DNA of 64,000 nt, from positions 1,984,001 through 2,048,000 of the forward strand of contig JAGGNK010010225.1 in assembly GCA_017590115.1 (NCBI GenBank). The letters run 5' to 3'. The notes under the pieces were generated by a model, which had not been told where the DNA came from, did not search any database, and was given only the letters and a program-made list of their open reading frames with translations. Shown piece by piece: positions 42,731 through 52,816 of this stretch. Within the stretch, counting starts at the first letter, position 1; each line of letters starts with the position of its first letter. The DNA comes from Montifringilla adamsi (Eukaryota > Chordata > Aves > Passeriformes > Passeridae). The position numbers and the translations under genes were made by a program.

Positions 42731-43721
42731 TGACCTAGAGAGGAAAGCATCACAGATGTTTCCTGTTGCGTTTGGACATTTGTGAGAGGGTCATTGGATG
42801 GCAGGTTTCTTGGAGTGTAATATTATTCAGGAGAATTTGTTGGCTTTGCATGGCAAGGCTTTGGCATGAGAAGGGCCACAGACATGGCTTCTGTGAGAAG
42901 CTGCCAGAAGCGTCTCCATGTCTAACAGAGCCAAGGCCAGCTGGCTCCAAGATGGACCTGCAGTTGGCCAAGCCCATCGGCCATGGTGGTAGAGCCTTTG
43001 GGATAACAGATTTATGAAGGGGGGAAAAACTTCTGCTGCCAGAGAAGAGAGGAGTGAGAGAAGCAACTACAGACACCAAGGTCAGTAACAAAGGAGGGGA
43101 AGGTGTTGCTCCAGGTGCTGGAGCAAGGATTTCCCTGGAGCCTGTGGTGCAGCCCATGGTGAAGCAGGATGTCCTACAGCCCATGGAGGCCCCTGGTGAG
43201 CAGAGATCCACCAGCAGCCTGTGTAGGACCCCGCCAGAACAGATGGATGCCTCAAAGAGGCTGTGACCCAGGGGACGCTTGGGCTGAAACATTTGCTGAC
43301 AGGACTTGTGACCCTGTGAAAGACCTGTGCTGGAGCAGTTCATGCAGGACTGTTTGCCATGCTGGATGAGGTGAAGAGAGCAAGGAGCACGGAGTGGCAG
43401 AGACAATGTGTCATGAGCAGGCTGTAACTCCCCGTAACTGTCCCCCTGTGCTGCTCTGGAGAAGGAGGTAGTGAAACTGGGAATGAAGTTAAGCCTGGGA
43501 ATAAGGGATGGTGGAGGAAAAGTAAGATTTGGTTTTATTTTCTCGTTGCCTTACTCTGCTAGGTACTAATTACACTGATTTCCCTGAGTCCAGTCTGTTT
43601 TACCTGTGGTAGTAATTGGGTGACCTCCTTGTCCTTATCTTGACTCCCCAAACCTTTGGTTGTTCAGCCAAGGAGGGGAATCAGTGGGCACTGGGTAACC
43701 AGCCAAAGTCAATCCACTACA
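42731..43721 (+). mobile_element. Endogenous-retrovirus-type solo LTR, plus orientation (boundaries approximate)
   Basis: The segment is more GC-rich than its surroundings and differs in texture. It contains short imperfect internal repeats around CAGCCCATGG and GGAGCA (43150-43350). These are followed by a T-rich block with an AATAAA-like region (TACTAATTACACTGATTTCC) and an end in ...CCACTACA at 43721. The whole arrangement matches a repeat family I recall from many neoavian bird genomes and take to be an ERV-type LTR. The class and name cannot be settled without a repeat library. A candidate start is TGACC at 42731, preceded by GGGCA; the proposed end is followed by AGGCA, an imperfect 5-bp target-site duplication. 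No internal retroviral gene was seen next to it. The long antisense open frame here (42750-43406) is a by-product of the repeat. Confidence 0.65.
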
Positions 43722-44331
43722 AGGCAATACCTGAGAGTTTCTGACAGGCTTAAAGGTCTGAATTGCCTTCATGCTTCAGGAGCAGCTGTTAATTGGGAAC
43801 ACTTGTCATCTGCTTGTTCTCCTGAAGCAGGAGATGGAGAAAGAAGCAAACTATGCATTTGAGCTGGTGTCTTCCTAGGATGAGGTTTCCTCTTACTGAA
43901 CATTTTGCAGTTAAGTAAATGAAGACCTAAGAATGCTAGATATTTGCACACATGTAGTTCCTTTTAATACTTATAGTCCTCGTGGTTCTTTCAGGTCTTT
44001 TAGTGTACATCTATCATAAAGTTGTATGTTTGAAGTTTCAGTGCTTTTCTGAGAATGTGCAGTTGTTTTGTGATACTATGAGAAGAATATATAGGTGAAG
44101 AGGAGTTATCAAATCTAAAACAAGAGTGGAAAGAGAAATAGGTTAATATTTAGCGAGGAGACAGGGGCAAATGCCCTTCGTTGTTGTTACAAGTAGAGAA
44201 CTATTACTTTGAACTGTCTGTATTTGCAAATGGGAAGGATGGAGAATTGTAAGGTGCTCAAATAACTCCATGTAAGAGGGAAGTCATTCAAAATTAGGCA
44301 AATTATTTCACCTTGTAAAAGGAAGGTTAGA

Positions 44332-44690
44332 TGTAGCAGGCACAGTGCCTGCAAGGCCTCCTTGGAGGTCAGAAGCCTGAGCTAGGAAATGCCAAGTCAT
44401 GATGACTGGGCCTTAGAAGCCCCTCTCTTCCGCCTTTCGGACCCTGCTTATCTCTCTGTAAGCCTATAGGTCACTTTCCCCTGACCCTTTCTATTGGACA
44501 GTTTTCAAAACCTCTGTAGGGTATAAAAACCCCTAATTCTGCCTGGTTTGTCAGAAGAGCTGTCACTGAGAACCTTCGTGGGACACCCTTTTCATTCTGA
44601 ATTTGAAACAAGCTTAGAGTGCTAGTAAGTCAAGCATTTTACCTCTCCTCTCCTGGGAAAATGCAAAAACCAGACCCACCAGTAAGACAG
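44332..44690 (+). mobile_element. Probable second LTR-like element with TATA box (3' end uncertain)
   Basis: The element starts TGTAGCAGGCACAG and contains a compact GC-rich region with short inverted repeats. A clean TATA box, TATAAAA, lies at 44522-44528. Downstream is the sequence pattern expected of an R/U5 region (CTTCGTGGGACACC, then CATTCTGAATTTGAAACAAG). This order of TG start, U3-like part, TATA box and downstream segment is what an avian retroviral LTR looks like. A degraded polyadenylation signal is inferred. No primer-binding site or coding region follows, so it would be a solo or partial copy. TTAGA occurs at 44327-44331 and again at 44614-44618, but the second copy is not preceded by CA, so it is weak support for the boundary. 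Confidence 0.45.
44522..44528 (+). promoter_or_regulatory. TATA box in LTR-like element
   Basis: TATAAAA is set in a local GC-richer context, about 190 bp from the putative LTR start. Its position is appropriate for the U3/R boundary of an LTR. Current activity is unknown. Confidence 0.45.
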
Positions 44691-45534
44691 AATGATGCTA
44701 TAACTGCATGACTTAGTGGCTGTCCTGTTAAGGGTTAATGTGTTTAATGAGTTTCATCTTGTATGGTTTGGTGTTTTTGTGTCAGCTCCTCCTTGATTTA
44801 CTCTTTGTAGAACAGCTACACTTCAGCTCTTCTGAAATCTTTTGTCAAGGTCTTTAAAAAAATTTGGCAAGCATATAAAAACAAAGTTCAGTTATTTCAG
44901 TAATATATGTAATTTCCTTATGCGTTCTGACATTGAGTTGATCTGTCACTTTAAAATATGGGAGGTTCTTCATCTTTGTTCAGGGCATTCAGCCCCTTAA
45001 ACTGTGTGGTTATGATCAGTGTGCAGTAAAAGTTTAGCAAGTTCTAGTACTTTGAATCCTACACAGAAGTTACAGTTCCAGATGTCTTCTGCTGTGTCAG
45101 GTCTGTAGAGCAGCTGCTGGTATCACAATTATAACATGAAACTAGGTAGCAAGGGAAAGATGATTCAACAGGCTGCTGTAAAGCTGTCTTAGGTCAGCTA
45201 GAAAACAGTAAGACATGGACCAACACCTTGTTTTGGATAAAGGTAGAATCAATCTTTGATTTTATTGAAATTTCTCCTAATCTGGGAAGAATACAGCTGA
45301 CAAAGCCTGTAAACTTTTGGGCTGGATGATAGCTGCAAACATTCAGTTAATTTTCCAAATGTTTTCTAAACTCCCTGATCAGTTTGTCTTATGCTCCTGT
45401 CTAATCTGCAAAAGAATAGAGTCCTTCATTAAGGGGGGAGGGGAAAATTAAAATGTTTGAAGTTTTCAAAATTTTGCTTTTGGTTTTATTTTTTTATGGA
45501 AGCAAGTCTGGGATTTGTAAGCTGTCATCCCTCG

Positions 45535-45564
45535 CCCCCCCCCCCCCCAAAAAAAAAAAAAAAA
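45535..45564. repeat. C14-A16 homopolymer junction
   Basis: Fourteen consecutive C are followed directly by sixteen consecutive A. This is a low-complexity tract and a likely site of length variation or sequencing error. Confidence 0.95.
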
Positions 45565-47099
45565 GTAGGAAAACTAATCACTTGGAAATGAAAATAGAAC
45601 ATTTCTGTCACTGTGAAGTATGAGAGAGTCAGGTTTTCAATTTCACACTCTTATGCAGGATGGGAAAAGGAGAGAAGCAGTTTTCCATACAATTATATTG
45701 TTTAGTCTTCCGGGGAGATGGTCATCTTTTTTCTCCTGGCTGTTCCTTCTGTTTGCCTCCTTGTGCTCTTTCCATGGAAGAGGAATACTTGCATTGCCTG
45801 GGATTGATTCTGTGGTTCCCTAAAGCTGCATATTGGAGAGGTCTATGTCACCTTCTGACAGGTCTTGTTTTCTGTCAAAGGGAACTAAAATTGTCTGTGG
45901 CTTTTACTGTAGTTTTGGCCTCTGTTTTAAATGTTGATTATTAAAATGTCATGTTAACCTTCAGCAAGGCATTTGGCTAAATTTACGAACTGCAACATCA
46001 TCGTCTTGTGTAATTCTAGTCTTTTTTTGCAAGAGTGGTTATTTCATCTCTGAGTTCAGTTTCCTTTCTAGCTTTTTAGTGCACTCAACATATATTTTTT
46101 AATCAGTCAATTTACAGTAATGTAGGCTGCAGGAAATACACAATATTGAAAATATAATAATGATAATAAAAAATAATGAAGTTTATAATACATTTTTACA
46201 GTACAGTAGTGTGGACAAATGGAGCTTGAATCTTTGTTTATTATGACATCTTCAGATATATTTTTCTGAAAACTTTGGGTATCTCAAGTGTAGTCCTGTA
46301 AGTTTTTGCAGCAAGTTTTTTGCAAGGTAAGTGAAAGAGGCTTGTCATATGCATATATGATTTCCTACAGACTGCAAAAATGGAGAGAGAAATTTTGAAC
46401 ATACTCTTTTTTTCTTTTGGCTTTAGGATTTTGAAAGCTTGCCAATTTGCTTAAAGAGCAGCCTACTCAAATACTGTTTTTACCTGCTATACAAGCAACC
46501 CTTTCATCATCTAGATGGTCCAAACCTAGAAAGAGGTTAACTTTCTTCCTGACAGTTTGTATTCATATTGGATATGACATAAGTACTCTAAGTTGCTTCC
46601 TATGCTAATGTCTGTAAACTTAAAAATTACTGCATTTTCTAAAAATAGGTCCTTAGTTTGAGAAATGGGTAATGCCTGTTCTTAAACTGTGATGAGATAC
46701 TTTATGTAGGAAGGGAGGAGGGACAGTGTAACTTCCTTGGGCGTCTCAGATCACATACAAAGGCAAGAAAATCTAAGCCTAAATTAATAATGGAGAAGGA
46801 AGTAGAATTTTCATACTTTTCCTTACAAAGACTTTCAGAAAGTATGAGTCACTATTAAACCTACTGTGAACCTACTATTTTAAGAGACTATTTTCTCTAA
46901 CATAGTCTTGACATTTTTACAGGCCTTTGGTAGTCTCAAGCCCTTCGTTTTTGTAGGTGAGTATATGGTATGTTTGGATCAGAACATTAACATCCATTTG
47001 TGGTAGTTCTTCACATTTAGTCACTATTTCAATCCATAAGAATTTAACAGCTACATAGTGATATTTCCTATGACAGCAGATGTTTTTGGACCTTTACAG

Positions 47100-47310
47100 A
47101 TCATGAGCCAAGCTGAAGGACAGCAGAAGAATCTTGTACAAGCCATTGAATCTCTCCCAAATTCTGGACCTCTTACTGCCTTGGATCAGGACTTGCTACT
47201 TTTGAAAGCTACCTCTGCTGCCACCCTGAGCTGCCTTGGAGAATGCCTAAGTCTACTGCAGCAAAGCATGCATCAAGTGGGCCAACAGCATAACAGGACA
47301 CTGTCATCAG
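47100..47310 (+). CDS. OSBPL10: OSBPL10 internal coding exon, helical interdomain region
   Basis: This 211-nt exon follows CCTTTACAG and precedes GTGAGC. It encodes [19 protein letters not shown], a segment with [19 protein letters not shown] and then [18 protein letters not shown], ending in QHNRTLSS and the first base of a split aspartate codon. The glutamine/leucine-rich, heptad-like spacing predicts amphipathic helices. In ORP9/10/11 this region lies between PH and ORD and is implicated in heterodimer formation, which recruits ORP10 (which lacks its own FFAT motif) to the ER. The block is highly conserved in ORP10 and gives secure identification. The open frame extends upstream of the acceptor and downstream of the donor, but those parts are intronic. 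Confidence 0.97.
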
Positions 47311-49722
47311 GTGAGCACAAGCTCCCTTGGGTATTGTTTCATGTGCCTTGGGGTGTTTAACTAAGATATGAAGCAGGCAAAATTAACCATTCTCAGAGAG
47401 GCAAGTTGGAATGAGCTGCTGTGAGCTTCTGCAGCCTCAAGCACTGTAATTCTTTGCCTAAAAAAAAAAGATGCAAAATGTATTGCAGTCAGAAGAGAGA
47501 AGAAAAAGAGGTGATCCTGAGTTTTCTCAGAGAAATTGGTCCTGAAGACAACTACACAAAAAAATGGGGCATGGGGAAGAGGTATACATAAACCTATATT
47601 GTTAATGGCAGTGTGGAACCAGCTTGGTTGTTTTGGTTTGCTCCCTCTCTATTTTTTTAAAAATTTTTTCATAGATTTCAATCTCAATACAGATTTGTTT
47701 GATAAAAATAATGCTATGCAGTGCTACAGTGAAAATAATATTTCTAGTTCTCTGCATGGAAGGATGCTGTTGAGGTGGATTTATTTTGGTCTGTGTTTTT
47801 CTTTGAGTCTGGAAAGAGTTCTCCATACTTAAAAAAAAAAAAAAAAAAGTGACAAGTTTTATGAGCCTAAAATGTCAATAGGATACTACAGTGAGCTCTG
47901 CAGGCATGAGCCTCTCAGTCCCCATTTATGTCAGTTTTCCCACTTCACCCATTTCTGGATCTGTCCATAATATTGGAAGTTGGACCTTGAGCTTTCTGGG
48001 AGGGTCGTTAGCATTTTCCCATCCGTAAACTGCACTGCCAAGTTTTGAGAACAAGAGCAAGTGTTGATGTAAGAGAAGCAGCAGCAGCAGAACTCTGGAT
48101 ACAGGGTGGCTTTTTGTGTTTTCTTCGGGTGCTTCCGAAACAATCCCCCTCAACCTGCCCTCACTTGGAGTAGGTTCACTACAGGGCAGGACATGCCCTC
48201 AAGGCTGCTGAGATGGTGGGACAGCCTCTGAAGCATTCCCATTGTGAGGAGAATAGAAATGTGAAAGGGTTAGTTGGGAGGCAGGAAAATGATACAAAAG
48301 TAGTTCTTGGAAAAAAAAAAATATTAAAACCTTTTGACACCTGTCCTATGGCACGTGCTGACTTTCCCATATCCAGATGCTGATCAGTTTCATAAAGGAA
48401 CATGATTTTTAAAAAATTGCCATTTTGTTGTAGAAAATGCAAACCTCCTTTGTACTTACCTAAGTAGTAATGCTAAAGTGTATTGAATTAAAATATTAGA
48501 TATAACTTTATTTCAGAAAAGAATGGTTTGAAGCAGAGATGAAAAGCAACCTTTGAAGAAAAGTTACTTTCTAGTTTCAAGGTCTCTGAAGGTTGTTTTT
48601 CATCTTGATGTGATTTAAGTGAACTGTCAAGAGATAGATGGCTTGAGATGCAGGTGTCCTTGACTCTGTGTCCACATAATCTTCTGTTAAATCACTCTTT
48701 GTTTTGACTTGATAATGGTTTTTGAGGATCTATGGACAGGAAGAGAGAAAAGCAAGCAAAGCAATAGTAATTGCTTAAGGGGAATATTTTTTTTTAAAAA
48801 AAGGAAAGTCATGACTATGAAATACTGAATTGTAAAATCTAATAAGTGTTTTTATTTGTTCTTCCTAAGACTGTAAACGTGCACAAGAATCTATCAGGAA
48901 TCAAAATTCTGTAGCACTGGTTCACACCAGCATCTTTGGTGTAACTGAGAGCTTGAATGCAAGCAGTTAATTCTTCAGTGTTTGTGTGGGCTTATTCTTT
49001 GGTATGGAAGTTAAAAAAAAAAAAAAACACACTAAGAAGGGAACTAAAAGCTGCTGAAATATTTAGTCTCTTCACCCTGACTAAAATGATTTTTTTTTCC
49101 CTAGGCCTTATTATGCAACACAGTTGCCTGAAAGAACCTGGCCTACAAGTCTTGATTACTGATTTTCCTACACACTTAATCTTTTCCAGGCGTACTTTGA
49201 TAGACTTAGTGTTTGTGCTGAGTTGGTAGAGTTTCAGAGTCATCAAAGCTGCATAAGCTCATACCTATTCAGAATAAAGCCTTTAAGTAATCCCCTAGCA
49301 AACTAATTCTGAGAGATGATCTAGTTCATTTTGATTGTGTCCTTCAGGTGAATTATTTTAATTTTATACCCAGCAAGTACAACAGAAGATGACCTTTTCT
49401 GTCACTGTCAGGTGAAAATGACTTTTTTAGTTTAAAAAACCACGTGCTCCTGTGGTAGGAATTCTCAAACACCTTGCTTGTGAGATGTCATGGTCCTGTG
49501 CAATTTATTGCTGAATGTTTCCACCCCAGTGCTGGCTCATTACCTGCTGTGTGGTGTAAAGATGCTAGTGGGCATTGTGGGGCAGAATGCACAGATAGAG
49601 ACAAGATAGGAATTTGATAATTTATTTTCTTGCTTCTAGCCTACAGTTCATGAAAGCAGTCCAGTCCAGGCAGGCAACAGTCTTCCCTGTGTGGAGTGTG
49701 AGAAATACTCAACTGCTTAGCT

Positions 49723-49790
49723 GGGCTAACTTGAACCCACTACCCCTGAGTTTCTTTCCTTCAGCATCCAAAGCTTTCACTATTATGCCA
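49723..49790 (-). repeat. Possible tRNA-derived SINE remnant (MIR-like)
   Basis: Read on the minus strand, TGGCATAATAGTGAAAG resembles a Pol III A box. About 40 nt further on, GGTTCAAGTTAGCCC resembles a B box, with GCCCAGCTAAG after it. The order and spacing recall the tRNA-like head of MIR or related ancient amniote SINEs. The match is degenerate and has no intact cloverleaf, so it is not a functional tRNA. It may be chance. Confidence 0.3.
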
Positions 49791-51976
49791 TAAAGAGAGA
49801 GAACTGCCTTAAAAGTAGACATCCATCTACTTAATCTGTACCTTTCCTTGTGTCCTTGGGGTCTTTATACCCAATTGTGCAAGTTTTACTGACTTCCCTG
49901 GAGGCCTTGCAGTCTTACTGCCTCTAAAGCAAAGACTTAAAAGTGGCTGAGAGTTTCTGACCTAGTACTTATGGAATGCTCTCATGAAGATTATAATAAA
50001 ATAGTCCCTATTTTAAACAGACACTGACATTTATTGTTTTAGACAAGGAAAAAAAGTGTCTTATTTCTTTTGATGTAAATATTTTTGTTGATTTGTTTTC
50101 CAGTAATTAGAGTAGAAAGAAATCATCATTCACTTTAGTGGAATTTTGTCCAGAATCTACAATTATGTAGGTCATGACTTAAAATATTTTTATGGCATCC
50201 TTTCTAATGGAATAGTTTAAGGATGACGTGATTTTTCCATTTAATGTTTCTCACGAATTGTCAGTCTTAGACCTCAAGCCTACAAGCAGACATGAAGATT
50301 AAACTGAAGTCTTCAATCTTCTCTTGAAGACTAGTCAATGATTTTTTTTTATTTCTACTCTGAAGCTTTATGGAAGGGTTTTTGTGATTGTCTGTTTTGG
50401 AAGTAAATCAACAAGAACAGTCAGTGAAGCAAAATCCTGTCCGTGTTTCTACTTTTAAGTAAAATTAATGTCAAAATCATTTCTAGCTGTCGTTATTAAA
50501 GATATTTGCATTGATCACTGGCTAAATGTTTGTAAATTTTTTTCTTTCACTGAGAAATATGCCAGAAAAGGGTATTATTAGCTGAAAGTGTTGGTTACAT
50601 ATAGTGTGAGTTGAGGATAAGCGATTGCACCTTTACCAGCTTCTTTGTGTTTGGGAATTACATTTTTTTGGTAGGACAGTGGAAAATGTCAAGGTCTTTC
50701 TTTTTGGCTGGGAATGTCACCACTTAGGTACATCAAAAGTACCTTCTGACAGCCTTGAGTTTATTTGGCATGCAGACAAAGAGTGGGGTACCTTTAAAAA
50801 TAAAAATGTGGAGAAGAAACTTCTGTCTTCATTTTTAACTTTAGAAGTTCTAGTGCTATTTTTTTCCAGCTCTGTGTACAGCCGTTGGCAGAAGAGTATC
50901 TCCAGAGCCTGTTGACTGCAATTGTTAACATTCTTCTCTCTCAGACTGTGAACAGAGCAAACTTGAATGTTTGTTCTGATGTAGCTCTACCAGCGTATGT
51001 TGTGTTTTGGATCTGTTTTGTTTTTTTTTTTTATTTTTTATTCTGGTGTTTTGGCAGACACAATCTTCTCCTGTAGTAGCAGCTTGCACAGATCAATCCA
51101 TTTTTTTAATCTGCATTTCACTTTGGCCATTCATTTACTGAATAAAGCATCTTCCCAACGGGAATTTGCTCCTATATTTTTCTGTCTCTCCCTTGCCCGC
51201 TTTTCCAAACTGTAGAATGTTTCATTTTTCTTAAGATTTTTTTAAAAACAAAAACCAAACTCATCCTTACTGTGGATTTTCTGCAGTTCACTTTAATGTG
51301 CAAACGCTGCTGATTTTGGGTCCCATGGAAACAAATGGATCAGAGATGGTTCTTGGGTTGGGGGCCGGATATACTTGAGCTTTTTATTCTCTATTGCCTC
51401 CTTTTTGGAGAAAATAAATGGATAGGAAGGACAAAAACTAGATGCTTTCAATTTGTTGACAAATGACCACTAGAAATTCTCTTGCAGCTGATGACAAGAG
51501 AGAAAAATGAGGAGACAAGTAAGTCCTTTTTTGTGCTTAAATGCATGTGGAAAGGGAAGAGTGAGGAAAGAAAACAGGAGTACAAATTCTTTGTTACTGG
51601 TGTACTTTACTGAAGTTGGCTTGGTCAGTCAGTTCTCCATTAATTGCACCCTCCCCAGCCTTGCTTCTGTCAAGAATAACCAGAACAATTTCCTGTTCTG
51701 TCTAAAGGCTAATGCATTATTCTTTACATGTTCTTTTTCATTGGAAAATAACATTATTTTCTGGTCCCCACACAACATTAGCCAATACAATCTCATGTGA
51801 AAAGCAGAAATGCAGCTGTGATTTGCTGTTGGTGGTTCAGTGTGCTGTAGGGGTTCAGCAGACAGACCAAGCTGTTGCATCCATCCCTGGCAGGGGAAGG
51901 AATCCAGGTCTAATATTGGTTTCTCCTCAAGTCCTACTACTGCACTGTTAAGGGATATTTGCTAGAGTATATTTAC

Positions 51977-52003
51977 TCATGACATATTTAAAATATGTCA
52001 TGA
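51977..52003. repeat. 27-bp near-perfect palindrome
   Basis: The arm TCATGACATATTT and its exact complement AAATATGTCATGA are separated by a single A. The arms are 13 bp and AT-rich, so the site could extrude as a cruciform or bind a dimeric factor. No adjoining feature explains it. Confidence 0.9.
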
Positions 52004-52770
52004 AAGTGTTTTAAGTAGATGTTTACAATTGTGCCAGGGAAAAAATGTAGGGTGTTTTTTGTAGTCTCCCAGTCAAGACCAGAAGACTTAAAATTAGAGA
52101 GGTTTTTGTTATAGAATTGAGATAGGTGTTAAGCATATTTCATGCATCATTTATCATGCAAAAGTGAGTTTGAAGGTACATCAGGTAGCCAGAAAATCGA
52201 AACCAACAAAAGAAAAGGATCAACGTTGCTTAACTGTAAACCTGTAAAATCTCCAGTAAACCTTCTGTTCACAGAGAACTCCCCCCACTCCGGCAGTGTG
52301 CACCTGTAGAAGGGAATGATGTTTCTCCTGAGGGCATTTGTGTGATACAACCTACTGTGCCCTCTGAAACAGATGTTTGTGAACTGCAGCTCTGCTATAG
52401 GGAAAGGATAAATGGCTGTGTCTGGATGCCGTGCTTTGCTTGGGTACAAGTGTTCTCATGTGCCTTGCTGCACTTGTCTGCTGCGCGTTCATCACAGTGG
52501 AAGCTGCTGTTGAGGGGAAGTGGGAAGGAAGCTAATTTTTGGGTATGTTCTATAAGAACTCTTCTTTTGTATATACATATTCTCTGAACTTTCAGAGGAA
52601 TCAGACTTGGGTTTTCACTCCTGGAACTACAGAACCAACACCATGTAGGTAGAAGAGATCCGGCTGATTTTACTAGTTGTGTATTTGGTACGTCCTTTCT
52701 AATTTTTGCATCGTTTACTACAGAAACAGATGTTTTGTTTTAATTAGTGTAGTGCTTTGCATAGTCTTAA

Positions 52771-52816
52771 AGCAAGTAGTAAAGTAGTTATGTAGCAAGT
52801 AGTAAAGTAGTTATGT
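52771..52816. repeat. Perfect 23-bp tandem duplication
   Basis: A 23-base unit starting AGCAAGTAGT and ending GTTATGT is present twice head to tail without mismatch. It is probably a recent slippage duplication, since both copies are identical. Confidence 0.95.

Larger units (their letters stand above)
27763..47099 (+). other. OSBPL10: OSBPL10 intron (19.3 kb)
   Basis: This is the largest complete intron in the window, running from GTAAGA to CCTTTACAG. It contains the inverted repeat at 36587-36606, a TA/CA microsatellite at 40334-40398, two LTR-like elements at about 42731-43721 and 44332-44690, and a C14-A16 tract at 45535-45564. A minus-strand open frame at 37502-38014 (170 codons) has no recognisable domain. 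The remaining sequence is AT-rich and shows no further gene. Confidence 0.85.

Noticed and set aside
42750..43406. 218-codon minus-strand open frame, the longest in the window
   Set aside because: It lies antisense within the LTR-type repeat and its translation follows the repeat's composition. It has no domain and is not a plausible gene.
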